A DNA stretch of 64,000 bases. Origin: Thermoanaerobaculales bacterium (GTDB lineage Bacteria > Acidobacteriota > Thermoanaerobaculia > Thermoanaerobaculales > Sulfomarinibacteraceae). Numbering within the stretch: the first letter of the stretch is position 1; every line of letters begins with the position of its first letter. The translations under genes were made by a program, and so were the position numbers. The notes beneath the pieces were generated by a model. It saw only the letters and a list, made by a program, of their open reading frames with translations, was not told the DNA's origin and made no database searches. Shown here one piece after another: positions 57,189-64,000 of the stretch. The stretch spans positions 186,001 through 250,000 of the forward strand of contig DAOPQC010000004.1 of NCBI GenBank assembly GCA_035358815.1. Direction: 5' to 3'.

Positions 57189-58919
57189 TCAGGGCTCGCG
57201 CGACATCCGCCGCCACAGCTCGACCAGCTCGGGGTGGTCCTGCGGATCCACCTGGTCGAGCACGGAGAGGCGGTAGAGCTCGAGGGCGTCGAGGCACTCG
57301 CTCGCACCGTTGCGCTCGAGCTCCCAGTCGGCCTGGGCGGCGAGTGCCACCCAGTCGGAGAGCCGGCACATCCTGTCCACCACGGCCCGGACGTGGGCCG
57401 ACGCGGTCGCCGGGTCGGCCGCGAGCAGGCGCTCGATCCGGCGCGCCGCCTCGCCGTGCAGCTGGCGGGCGCGGGCCGCCGGGCCCTCGAGGTGCCGGTT
57501 TCCGATCGCCGCGATCTCGCCGTCGAGCTGGTCGAGCCACCTGCTGTGCAGGCCGCGGGTCGAGAAGTCGCGCAGCACCTGCGCGCACAGGGTGTTGTGA
57601 GTGCCCTCCCAGCTCTCGATGACGATCGCGTCGCGATACAGACGCGGCATCGCCGAGAAGTCCTCGATGGTGCCGTTGCCGCCCAGGACCTCGATCCCGT
57701 CGCGCGCGCTGGCGGTGCTCGCGATCGCGGTCCAGTACTTGTTGATCATGACCGCGATCCGGCGCGCCGCGAGCTCCGTCTCGTCGCCCTGGCCGGTGTC
57801 GAGGCGGTCGCTCATGGCGAGGATCCGGAAGGTGGTGGCGAGCCCGGCCATGGTGCGCAGCCGCATCCGGGCCAGGATCTCCTGGACCGCCGGGAAGCCG
57901 AGGATGCGCTCGCCGAAGGCGCTACGGTGGGCCGCGAAGTGGTGAGCCTCGACGGCGGCCCGCCGCATCACGCCGCAGGCGGCGAGGGCGTTGTGGACGC
58001 GCGAGGTGTCGAGGACGATGCCGACCAAGTTGCGGAAGCCGTCGCCGAGCGGGCCGATCGCCTCGCCGAGCGCGCCGTCGAAGTCGATCTCGCCGGTCGC
58101 CATCGAGCGCGTGCCGAGCTTGGACTTGAGCCGCCGGAAGGCGAAGCCGTTGGGACGGCCGTCGACGAGTCGCGGCACCAGGAACAGGCCGAGGCCGCGG
58201 GTGCCATCGCCGGCGCCCTCGACCCGGGCGCTGACCACGAACAGGCCGGCGTCGGCGACCGAGCAGAACCACTTCTCGCCGGAGATCCGGAACCAGCCCT
58301 CGCGTCCCGGCTCTGCGACCGCGCGGCAGCCGTTGCTGCCGACGTCGGAGCCGCCCTGGATCTCGGTGACGAACTGGGCGGCGTGCAGGCGGCGGCGATA
58401 ATCTGTCTCGAGCAGCGCCGGCAGGTAGCGCCGGCGCTGGTCTTCGGTGCCGAGCCGCTGCAGCAGCTTGATCGCGCCCGCGGTGCACGCCACCGGACAG
58501 GCGTGGCCGGCCTCGCCATGGCGGTCGAGCAGGTAGGCGAGCGCGCCGCATGGTGTCTCGTGGCCCGGCTCGGCGAGCACGGCGAGCACGCCGCTCGACC
58601 AGAACAGCTCGCCGACCGCATGGCCGGCCGGGTGGAAGACGACCTCCTCGATCGGCCGGCCCTCGGCGTCGTGGCGGCGGAGGGCGGGGAGGTTTTCGTC
58701 CCGGTTGGCCTCCGCGACCAGGGCGTCGAGCTCGGCGCCGGACGCCTCGGCGACCTGGCGCAGCCGGTCCTCGAAGCGGCCGAAGCGCGCGCCGAGGTGG
58801 CGCTCGAGCAGGCGCCGGAAGAAGGGGTCGGTGTCGAAGGCGTTGCGGCCGGCGGCGGCGCGCCAGGCGTCGAGATCGCTGCGGGCGGAAGCCGACGGAT
58901 CGAGGTCGCGGTCGGTCAT
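57189..58919 (-). CDS. Acyl-CoA dehydrogenase, AidB-like
   Basis: 576 aa from the ATG at 58919 (CGGAGGTCCCC upstream). Flavoprotein fold motifs: FVTEIQGGSDVGSN (FAD/substrate loop), GEKWFCSVADAGLFVVSAR, RSMATGEIDFDGALGEAIG, and VLGGNGTIEDFSAMPRLYRDAIVIESWEGTHNTL near the end of the catalytic core. The long C-terminal tail and the WEGTHN motif are typical of the AidB branch rather than of short-chain beta-oxidation enzymes. It likely oxidises an acyl-CoA or acts in a stress response; substrate unknown. It stands alone on the minus strand with 180 bp to the small membrane ORF. Confidence 0.88.
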   Translation of the reverse strand: MTDRDLDPSASARSDLDAWRAAAGRNAFDTDPFFRRLLERHLGARFGRFEDRLRQVAEASGAELDALVAEANRDENLPALRRHDAEGRPIEEVVFHPAGHAVGELFWSSGVLAVLAEPGHETPCGALAYLLDRHGEAGHACPVACTAGAIKLLQRLGTEDQRRRYLPALLETDYRRRLHAAQFVTEIQGGSDVGSNGCRAVAEPGREGWFRISGEKWFCSVADAGLFVVSARVEGAGDGTRGLGLFLVPRLVDGRPNGFAFRRLKSKLGTRSMATGEIDFDGALGEAIGPLGDGFRNLVGIVLDTSRVHNALAACGVMRRAAVEAHHFAAHRSAFGERILGFPAVQEILARMRLRTMAGLATTFRILAMSDRLDTGQGDETELAARRIAVMINKYWTAIASTASARDGIEVLGGNGTIEDFSAMPRLYRDAIVIESWEGTHNTLCAQVLRDFSTRGLHSRWLDQLDGEIAAIGNRHLEGPAARARQLHGEAARRIERLLAADPATASAHVRAVVDRMCRLSDWVALAAQADWELERNGASECLDALELYRLSVLDQVDPQDHPELVELWRRMSREP

Positions 58920-59024
58920 GGGGACCTCCGCGACGATTGTACGAGGGCCCGAAGGGGAAGGACATGGCCGTCCCTCCGAGCCATGGCCGACCCGGACTCT
59001 CACTACCCATGAGGATTGACTCTC

Positions 59025-59066
59025 GGGAACGGGAACGGGAACGGGAACGGGAACGGGAACGGGAAC
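59025..59066. repeat. GGGAAC hexamer array, seven copies
   Basis: Seven uninterrupted copies of GGGAAC from 59025 to 59066. The same hexamer recurs at 60187. Arrays of this kind are prone to slippage. Confidence 0.95.
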
Positions 59067-59119
59067 CCGAACCCACCACGCCCGGATCCGAGATCTGCGG
59101 GCTTCATCTAGCCAAGACG

Positions 59120-59204
59120 AACCGCGGAGGCCGCTGAGAGCGCAGAGACCATCACCAAGAGGTCCCTCTGTCCGTGCTCCGCGTTCTCTGCGCCCTCCGC
59201 GGTT
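59120..59204. repeat. Imperfect long inverted repeat
   Basis: AACCGCGGAGG (59120-59130) pairs with CCTCCGCGGTT (59194-59204), and CGCAGAG (59141-59147) with CTCTGCG (59186-59192), around a 38-nt loop. It has the look of a dispersed palindromic intergenic element; a related GC-rich palindrome occurs at 62124-62205. Confidence 0.6.
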
Positions 59205-59422
59205 TTGGAGACCAGATGCACACGTGGTGAACGCGTCAGGTCGCGACGCGGGCAGGGTGAGGTTGGATTCGTTCGGATCACACCTGCATCGGCAGGACTG
59301 GGGCAGATACGAAGACGGCGACGGACATGGGCGGGGTCCTCATCGCCAACCCCTGACCCCCAACCCCTGGCCGGCAGGAGTGCGGGACGCTCCGGCCAGT
59401 AGCGCCCTTCAGCCCTGCCGGC

Positions 59423-60130
59423 CTAGTTCAACACGGACGGCTGCAGGGCCTCGTCCCGGGGGTTCTGGTCGAGGTGACGGTAGACGTCCTCGTACACCAT
59501 CAGGAAGCGATCGGCCTGGCTGGCCGCCTCCAGGATCTCCTGCTTGCGCTCGGCGCCGAGCTCGAGGATCTGGCAGGCGAGCGCGATCAGCTGGGTGTCG
59601 GTGACCTCCTCCATCTGGCGCGCGAGCATCGTCTGCGTCGAGTCGTCGGTGTCGATGAGAAGCGGCAGCATTGCCCGCAGCTCCTGGCGCAGGGGCTGGA
59701 TGCCGGCAAGGCGCAGCGCTGGCTCCTCGATCGGTGTGTAGTGGACCCGGACCTGCCGGTAGGCGGTCGCGGCGGCGAGCTCCTGGTCGATCTGGAAGCG
59801 CTCGAGGCCGAGCAGCCACATCAGGAAGCGGCCGTCGGGCAGCTCCTGGTGGTGAGCGATGAAGCCGACGCAGCCGACCTCGCGAACCTGAGCCAGGCCG
59901 ACGTCGTCGGAGGGGCCGGCCGGGAGGGCCTGCACCATCCCGATGACCTTGTGGCCGGCGAGCGCGTCGCGCACCATGGCTCGGTACCGCGGCTCGAAGA
60001 TGTGCAGCGGCAGCACCTCACCGGGCATCAGCACGGTCCCGCTCAGCGGGAAGATCGGGATCACGTCCGGGACCGTGATCGTCCCCGGCAAGGCGTCGCC
60101 GAACCCGCCCGTGCGAATCGAGTGGTCCAT
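59423..60130 (-). CDS. Lon protease N-terminal (LON_substr_bdg) domain protein
   Basis: 235 aa. The N-terminal part IPIFPLSGTVLMPGEVLPLHIFEPRYRAMVRDAL is the characteristic Lon N-terminal domain; VGCVGFIAHHQELPDGRFLMWLLGLERFQI continues it. No ATPase or Ser-Lys protease domain follows, so this is the free-standing form often called 'peptidase S16 Lon domain protein'. The C-terminal 90 residues are helical. Presumably cytosolic and protein-binding. It lies between the two hexamer arrays. Confidence 0.88.
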   Translation of the reverse strand: MDHSIRTGGFGDALPGTITVPDVIPIFPLSGTVLMPGEVLPLHIFEPRYRAMVRDALAGHKVIGMVQALPAGPSDDVGLAQVREVGCVGFIAHHQELPDGRFLMWLLGLERFQIDQELAAATAYRQVRVHYTPIEEPALRLAGIQPLRQELRAMLPLLIDTDDSTQTMLARQMEEVTDTQLIALACQILELGAERKQEILEAASQADRFLMVYEDVYRHLDQNPRDEALQPSVLN

Positions 60131-60186
60131 TCCAATCCCTCCGAGTGGGGAAACGCGAGGCGGTGGCCCAGTGTTCCATCTCAGGC

Positions 60187-60282
60187 GGGAACGGGAACGG
60201 GAACGGGAACGGAAGCGGGAGCGGGCGCGGAAGCGGGAGCGGGCGCGGAAGCGGGAGGGGGCGCGGAAGCGGGCGGGGACCC
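60187..60282. repeat. Second hexamer array with higher-order repeat
   Basis: Four copies of GGGAAC (60187-60210) pass into a degenerate hexamer series with an 18-bp higher-order unit (GGAAGC-GGGAGC-GGGCGC) repeated about three times with small changes to about 60282. It lies just upstream of the VWFA-related gene (start 60351). Confidence 0.85.
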
Positions 60283-60350
60283 TATTCCCTAGATCCTATC
60301 CCCTAGCCCCTGGAGGGGCGGGGGCAGCTACACTGGCGCCGGAGGTCGGC

Positions 60351-62081
60351 GTGAGCAGGTTGCATGCAGTCGTCCTGGCAGTGGTGGTCGGTGCGGCGCT
60401 CGCAGCGCCATGCCAGACCGGCCCCGCCTCGACCCCGAAGCCGATCGGAGGCCTGAGCTTCCTCGACGAGGTCGAGGTGACGGTCGTCAACGTCGACGTC
60501 TTCGTCCGCGACCGCGCAGGGCGCCCGGTCGGGGGGCTGACGGCCAGCGACTTCCGCGTCACCCAGGACGGCCTGGAGATGCCGATCTCCAACTTCGCCG
60601 AGCTCGACCGCGAGGTCATCGAGCACGTGCTCGCCGAGGCCCCGGCCGTGACGCCGGAGGCCGCCCCAGCACCGCCGCCGGCCGAGCCGGTCGTGCGGCA
60701 GGTCGAGGTCCGGCCCGTGTACACCGTGCTCTACGTCGACCACGAGAACCTCAACCCCATCGACCGCAACCGGATCCTCAGGCGGGTCCGGGAGTTCGTG
60801 ACCGACAACCTGCGCGCGCCGGTGCAGATGATGGTCGTGAGCTACGACCGGTCGCTGGAGGTGGTGCAGCCCTTCACCGACGACGCACTTGCGGTCAACG
60901 CGGCGCTTCGCGACATGACCACGGTCAGCGGCGGCCGCGCCGACCGCGACAGCGACCGTCAGGAGATCCTCGAGCGCATCCAGGAGGCCGTGGCCGACCC
61001 CGCAAGTGCGGAGGGCGATCAGGGCAAGGGCCTCCAGATGAGGCTCCGTCAGCAGATCATGTCGTTCGCCGAGGAAGAGGCGATGAGCGTGAACTACGCC
61101 ATCGACTCGCTGCGCGAGGTGATGGCCATGATGTCCGGGCTCGACGGCCGCAAGAGCATCATCTACATCTCGAGCGGGCTGTCGATGACCCCCGGGATCG
61201 GGCTCATGCACGAGTACGCGTCGGCGTTCCACGACACCGCCTTCCTCGGCCGCCGCTCGCAGGTCGACCGCACCCACGCGTTCCAGTCCCTGACCTCGAC
61301 CGCCAACGGCCAGGAGGTCAGCATGTACACCATCGATGCCAGCGGGCTCAACCCGCTCGAGGGCTACGGTGCCGACACCCGCTACGGCGTCACCGATGCC
61401 ACCGCCTCGTCGATGGGGACGAGGGACTACCAGGACTCGCTGACCTACATGGCGGAGTACACCGGCGGGCTGGCGATCGTCAACACCAACGACCCCTCGG
61501 CCGGGCTCGAGCTGATCCGCGACGACCTTTTCAGCTACTACTCCATCGGCTACACGATTTCGGCCAGCGGCGACGATCGCGTGCACCGCATCGAGGTCGA
61601 GATTCCCGTCCACCCCGACTACGACGTTCGCTACCGGCGGCGCTTCGTCGAAAAGTCGCGCGAGACCCAGGTCCAGGACCGCGTGTTCACCTCGCTGATG
61701 GTCGACGTCACCGAGAACCCGATGGAGCTCGCCCTGTCCGCGGCAGGCGCGGCGCCGGCCTCGGCCGAGCGCTGGACGCTGCCGCTGCACCTCTCGCTGC
61801 CGCTGTCGCGGGTCGCCCTGGTGCCGGAGGGCGGGGACTACGTGGGCCGTCTGGTGGTGTTCGTCGGCGCGCGCCAGACCGACGGCCGGCAGTCCGACAT
61901 GCAGCGCCAGGAGCACGAGATCCGAGTCCCGGCCGACCAGATCGCCGCCGCCGCCGAGCGCAGCTTCGGGATCGATCTGCAGCTGCTCCTCGGCGCCGGC
62001 CAGCAGCGCATCGGGGTCGGGGTGCTGGACCTGGTGACGCGCCAGGCGTCGTACCAGCGCCTGGTCGTGTCCGTGCCTTAG
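60351..62081 (+). CDS. VWFA-related Acidobacterial domain protein
   Basis: 576 aa from the GTG at 60351 (GGAGGTCGGC upstream); earlier in-frame codons run through the hexamer array and are not coding. Signal peptide LHAVVLAVVVGAALAAPC, possibly lipid-anchored at the Cys. The order EVTVVNVDVFVRDRAGRPVGGLTASDFRVTQDG (beta domain), VYTVLYVDHENLNPIDRNRILRRVREFV (VWFA core with altered MIDAS) and GRKSIIYISSGL, then FSYYSIGYTISASGDDRVHRIEVEI is that of the family named for Acidobacteria (TIGR03436-like). Exported; function unknown. This gene is the main taxonomic marker in the window. Confidence 0.85.
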   Translation: MSRLHAVVLAVVVGAALAAPCQTGPASTPKPIGGLSFLDEVEVTVVNVDVFVRDRAGRPVGGLTASDFRVTQDGLEMPISNFAELDREVIEHVLAEAPAVTPEAAPAPPPAEPVVRQVEVRPVYTVLYVDHENLNPIDRNRILRRVREFVTDNLRAPVQMMVVSYDRSLEVVQPFTDDALAVNAALRDMTTVSGGRADRDSDRQEILERIQEAVADPASAEGDQGKGLQMRLRQQIMSFAEEEAMSVNYAIDSLREVMAMMSGLDGRKSIIYISSGLSMTPGIGLMHEYASAFHDTAFLGRRSQVDRTHAFQSLTSTANGQEVSMYTIDASGLNPLEGYGADTRYGVTDATASSMGTRDYQDSLTYMAEYTGGLAIVNTNDPSAGLELIRDDLFSYYSIGYTISASGDDRVHRIEVEIPVHPDYDVRYRRRFVEKSRETQVQDRVFTSLMVDVTENPMELALSAAGAAPASAERWTLPLHLSLPLSRVALVPEGGDYVGRLVVFVGARQTDGRQSDMQRQEHEIRVPADQIAAAAERSFGIDLQLLLGAGQQRIGVGVLDLVTRQASYQRLVVSVP

Positions 62082-62123
62082 GAGCGGTTACTGCTGTCTC
62101 CAGGATGCGCGCAGCGCATCAAT

Positions 62124-62205
62124 CTCGGAGCGCGGAGGGCAGAGGTCGGCTGGGCCGACTGGGATCTGTATTGCTCCGAGGGGCCTATGACCTCCGCGCT
62201 CCGAG
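62124..62205. terminator. Inverted repeat between convergent genes, possible bidirectional terminator
   Basis: CTCGGAGCGCGGAGG (62124-62138) and CCTCCGCGCTCCGAG (62191-62205) are a perfect 15-bp inverted repeat with a 52-nt loop, placed between convergent genes ending at 62081 (plus) and 62234 (minus). The position fits termination for both, but there is no T-tract and the loop is long. Confidence 0.5.
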
Positions 62206-62233
62206 GGGACTCTGCACTCCGTGCCCCGAGGGA

Positions 62234-63946
62234 CTACTCGTGAGAGGCCATCACGCGCCACGCCACCAGGCGCTCGTTCATGGCGCGGAAGCGGCGGCAC
62301 AGCAGCCGGCACAGCAGGCCGAGGAACTGGACCGCCGCATCGGGGTCCATCGAGAGGACCTCCTCGAGCAGCGAGCGGCTGACTGAGAACACCGTGCATC
62401 CCTGCCGGTGGGCGCGCGCATCGGCCGAGCGCGGCTCGCCGTCGATCAGCGCCATCTCGCCGAACACCTCGCCGCGGCCCAGGATCGCCAGGCACTCCTC
62501 GCCCATCCCGGGCACCATGCGCGAGATCCGGACCGACCCGTCGACTACGATGTGCAGGGTGTCGCCGCTCTCCCCCTCGGCGAAGATCATCGCGTTGGGC
62601 GGGAAGCGCTCCTCGCGCGAGTAGGTCGCGAGCAGGCGCAACTCCTGCGCCGACAGGCCCTGGCTGAGGAGGATGTCCAGCTTCTCCTCCTCGGGCACCT
62701 TGGCGCGGTGGCCCTCGTGCCTGCGCTCGCTGCCCCAGCGCGCGGGCGGCAGACTGAAGAACTCGCTCATCTGCTCGTTGGCGGAGCGGATCTTCTCGGC
62801 GAGCGTCTGCCAGAAGCTCCAGAGCAGGCTGACCGCGAACTCCGAGCTGCGGCGGACGGCGTCCTCGAGGGCCGGTGCCGGGATGCGGTAGAGGGATCCC
62901 GAGCCGACCCCAACCGCGGTCGCGGTGCGCTCGAGGCGGTCGAGGAACGACACCTCGCCGAACAGCGACCCGAAGCCGAAGGTGCTCAGCACCTGGCTGC
63001 CGATCGCGGTCTGCCGAGTCACGTGCACGGTGCTTTCGCGCACGATGAACAGGTCGCGACCCTCCTGGCCCTCCCGGAAGATCACCTCTTCATGGCTGAA
63101 GGGCTGCGCCTCGAGCAGCTTGGCGAGTGCGATCAGCTGGTCGTCGGCGAAGTGCCGGAACAGGCCCATCGTGCGCAGCTCGTTGGCGCGCTGCAGCAGG
63201 TTGCTGCGCGTACCCTGGCCCCGCAGCGCGAGCACCGCGGCGTTGCCGGTCCGCGGCGCCGAGAACAGCCTGGCGTGGCTGAGCGCGACATGGTCGGCTG
63301 CCTTCTGGAGGAAAGAGGTGCGGGCTCGCACGAGGGCGTCCATCTCGGCAGCTTCGCGGTGGCACAGCCTGGCCAGGGTCTCGACCCGGCGTCGCTCCTG
63401 CTCGAGCTGCCGCTCGGAGCGCCAGGAGGCGAGCAGCATGGCGTCGATGGCGCTCTCCAGCGCGGCCTCGAAGCACTCGTTCTCGAGGGCGGCCCGTGAG
63501 GCCTCGACGGCGAGCTTGAAGTCGAGGGGGTTGAGCCGCCGCGCCTGGGTGAACTCCTTGAGCGCGGACGCCGGGTCGCCGTTGCGCTGGTAAAGGTACC
63601 CCGCCGCGGCGAAGGCGAGGTAGTTGAACGGCGTCCGGTCCTTGGCGAGCTCGATCATCTCGATCGCGCGGTCGAACTCGCCGCGGTTGGAGTAGATGTG
63701 GGCCATGCCCAGGGCGTGCGAGGCCTCGAGGTTGCGCCGCCTGAGCTCGCGGTCGAAGTCCTCGATCCCCTCCTCGCCGCGCAGCCGGTGCGCCTCCTCG
63801 CGCAGGCTCGCCCCGTGGGGTGACAGCGCCGCCGCGATCTCGAGCAGCTGAGCGGCCTCGCCGGGCCGCTGGGTCGCGCGCAGCTTGCGGGCCACGGCCA
63901 CCAGCCGCTCGACGAGAGACGGATGGGCGAGGATTGACTCCTTCAT
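62234..63946 (-). CDS. TPR protein with two cyclic-nucleotide-binding domains
   Basis: 570 aa. Residues about 1-190 are TPR-like helices (LEASHALGMAHIYSNRGEFDRAIEMIELAKDR, YLAFAAAGYLYQRNGDPASALKEFTQARRLNP). The first cNMP-binding domain is marked by MGLFRHFADDQLIALAKLLEAQPFSHEEVIFREGQEGRDLFIV and FGSLFGEVSFLDRLERTATAV; the second by PNAMIFAEGESGDTLHIVVDGSVRI and GRGEVFGEMALIDGEPRSADARA. The second carries the phosphate-binding FGEMALIDGEPRSA cassette nearly intact; the first has LERTATA instead, a weaker match. No DNA-binding or enzymatic output domain is seen, so it is likely a signal-dependent scaffold. Confidence 0.88.
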   Translation of the reverse strand: MKESILAHPSLVERLVAVARKLRATQRPGEAAQLLEIAAALSPHGASLREEAHRLRGEEGIEDFDRELRRRNLEASHALGMAHIYSNRGEFDRAIEMIELAKDRTPFNYLAFAAAGYLYQRNGDPASALKEFTQARRLNPLDFKLAVEASRAALENECFEAALESAIDAMLLASWRSERQLEQERRRVETLARLCHREAAEMDALVRARTSFLQKAADHVALSHARLFSAPRTGNAAVLALRGQGTRSNLLQRANELRTMGLFRHFADDQLIALAKLLEAQPFSHEEVIFREGQEGRDLFIVRESTVHVTRQTAIGSQVLSTFGFGSLFGEVSFLDRLERTATAVGVGSGSLYRIPAPALEDAVRRSSEFAVSLLWSFWQTLAEKIRSANEQMSEFFSLPPARWGSERRHEGHRAKVPEEEKLDILLSQGLSAQELRLLATYSREERFPPNAMIFAEGESGDTLHIVVDGSVRISRMVPGMGEECLAILGRGEVFGEMALIDGEPRSADARAHRQGCTVFSVSRSLLEEVLSMDPDAAVQFLGLLCRLLCRRFRAMNERLVAWRVMASHE

Positions 63947-64000
63947 CGACAGTTCCGGACTTTCAATTGTATGGAATGCGCAACCGGGGCGTCAAACGAT

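Larger units (their letters stand above)
58920..59422. other. Repeat-containing intergenic region
   Basis: About 500 bp between two minus-strand genes. It holds the GGGAAC array (59025-59066) and the long inverted repeat (59120-59204). No gene is supported. Confidence 0.6.

Noticed and set aside
57111..59012. A 633-aa plus-strand open frame.
   Set aside because: Shadow of the acyl-CoA dehydrogenase gene on the other strand.
60303..61916. A 537-aa minus-strand open frame.
   Set aside because: Rich in His, Val, Asp and Arg in the pattern of an antisense shadow of the VWFA-related gene; no start signal or family resemblance.

Overview
The window looks like a chromosomal stretch of a high-GC, Gram-negative-type soil or sediment bacterium, most likely an Acidobacteriota or a close relative. 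The best taxonomic hint is the gene at 60351-62081, which has the layout of the 'VWFA-related Acidobacterial domain' proteins. Many secreted, repeat-rich proteins (Calx-beta, LVIVD), lipoprotein hydrolases and GTG starts fit this. The assignment is inferred from gene content; no rRNA is present.

Left part (1-16.7 kb): the 3' end of an SF2 helicase with a possible C-terminal nuclease; a truncated lipoprotein gene facing a small secreted protein; and a large lipoprotein with an alpha/beta-hydrolase domain. Next come four genes that read like a functional island: a small membrane protein and a 972-aa protein of unknown family on the + strand, and, converging on them, a translationally coupled pair. 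The pair encodes a protein carrying both a complete subtilisin (S8) domain and a complete HExxH zinc-peptidase domain, plus a ComEC-like metallo-beta-lactamase-fold hydrolase. An IS256-type transposase remnant follows.

Mobile element (about 17.1-30.6 kb): accessory genes for a zinc-binding hypothetical protein, ArdC antirestriction, a GP88-like protein, a HerA-type ATPase with winged-helix and nuclease-like C-terminus, a coiled-coil protein and a double winged-helix regulator on the minus strand. A RadC/JAB protein, small ORFs, a Cys-rich small ORF and a radical SAM/SPASM enzyme lie on the plus strand. The element ends in a minus-strand block of four unknown proteins and a tyrosine recombinase. 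A stop-interrupted second copy of the recombinase C-terminus lies inside the element, so it has a layered history.

Central part (31.7-46.4 kb): one 13.6-kb gene encodes a secreted protein of about 4535 aa with H-type-lectin-like modules, many Calx-beta repeats (with a 2706-bp-period internal duplication and a nearly perfect 339-bp tandem repeat), a PPC-like domain and a C-terminal caspase-like (clan CD) cysteine-peptidase domain. It is followed by a secreted PepSY-like protein.

Defence-type element (46.7-53.6 kb): a large serine recombinase whose 3' end runs into the antisense strand of a tRNA-Glu 3' fragment, a small recombinase-associated protein, a MerR-like regulator, a predicted type IV (modified-DNA-dependent) restriction enzyme, a Ser/Thr kinase with an unknown C-terminal domain, and an HTH protein. 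A perfect 22-bp hairpin lies near its right edge.

Right part (53.7-64 kb): core-like chromosome with a small antitoxin-like/nucleotidyltransferase pair, an LVIVD beta-propeller protein, an AidB-like acyl-CoA dehydrogenase, a Lon N-terminal-domain protein between two GGGAAC hexamer arrays, a VWFA-related protein and a TPR/double cyclic-nucleotide-binding protein.
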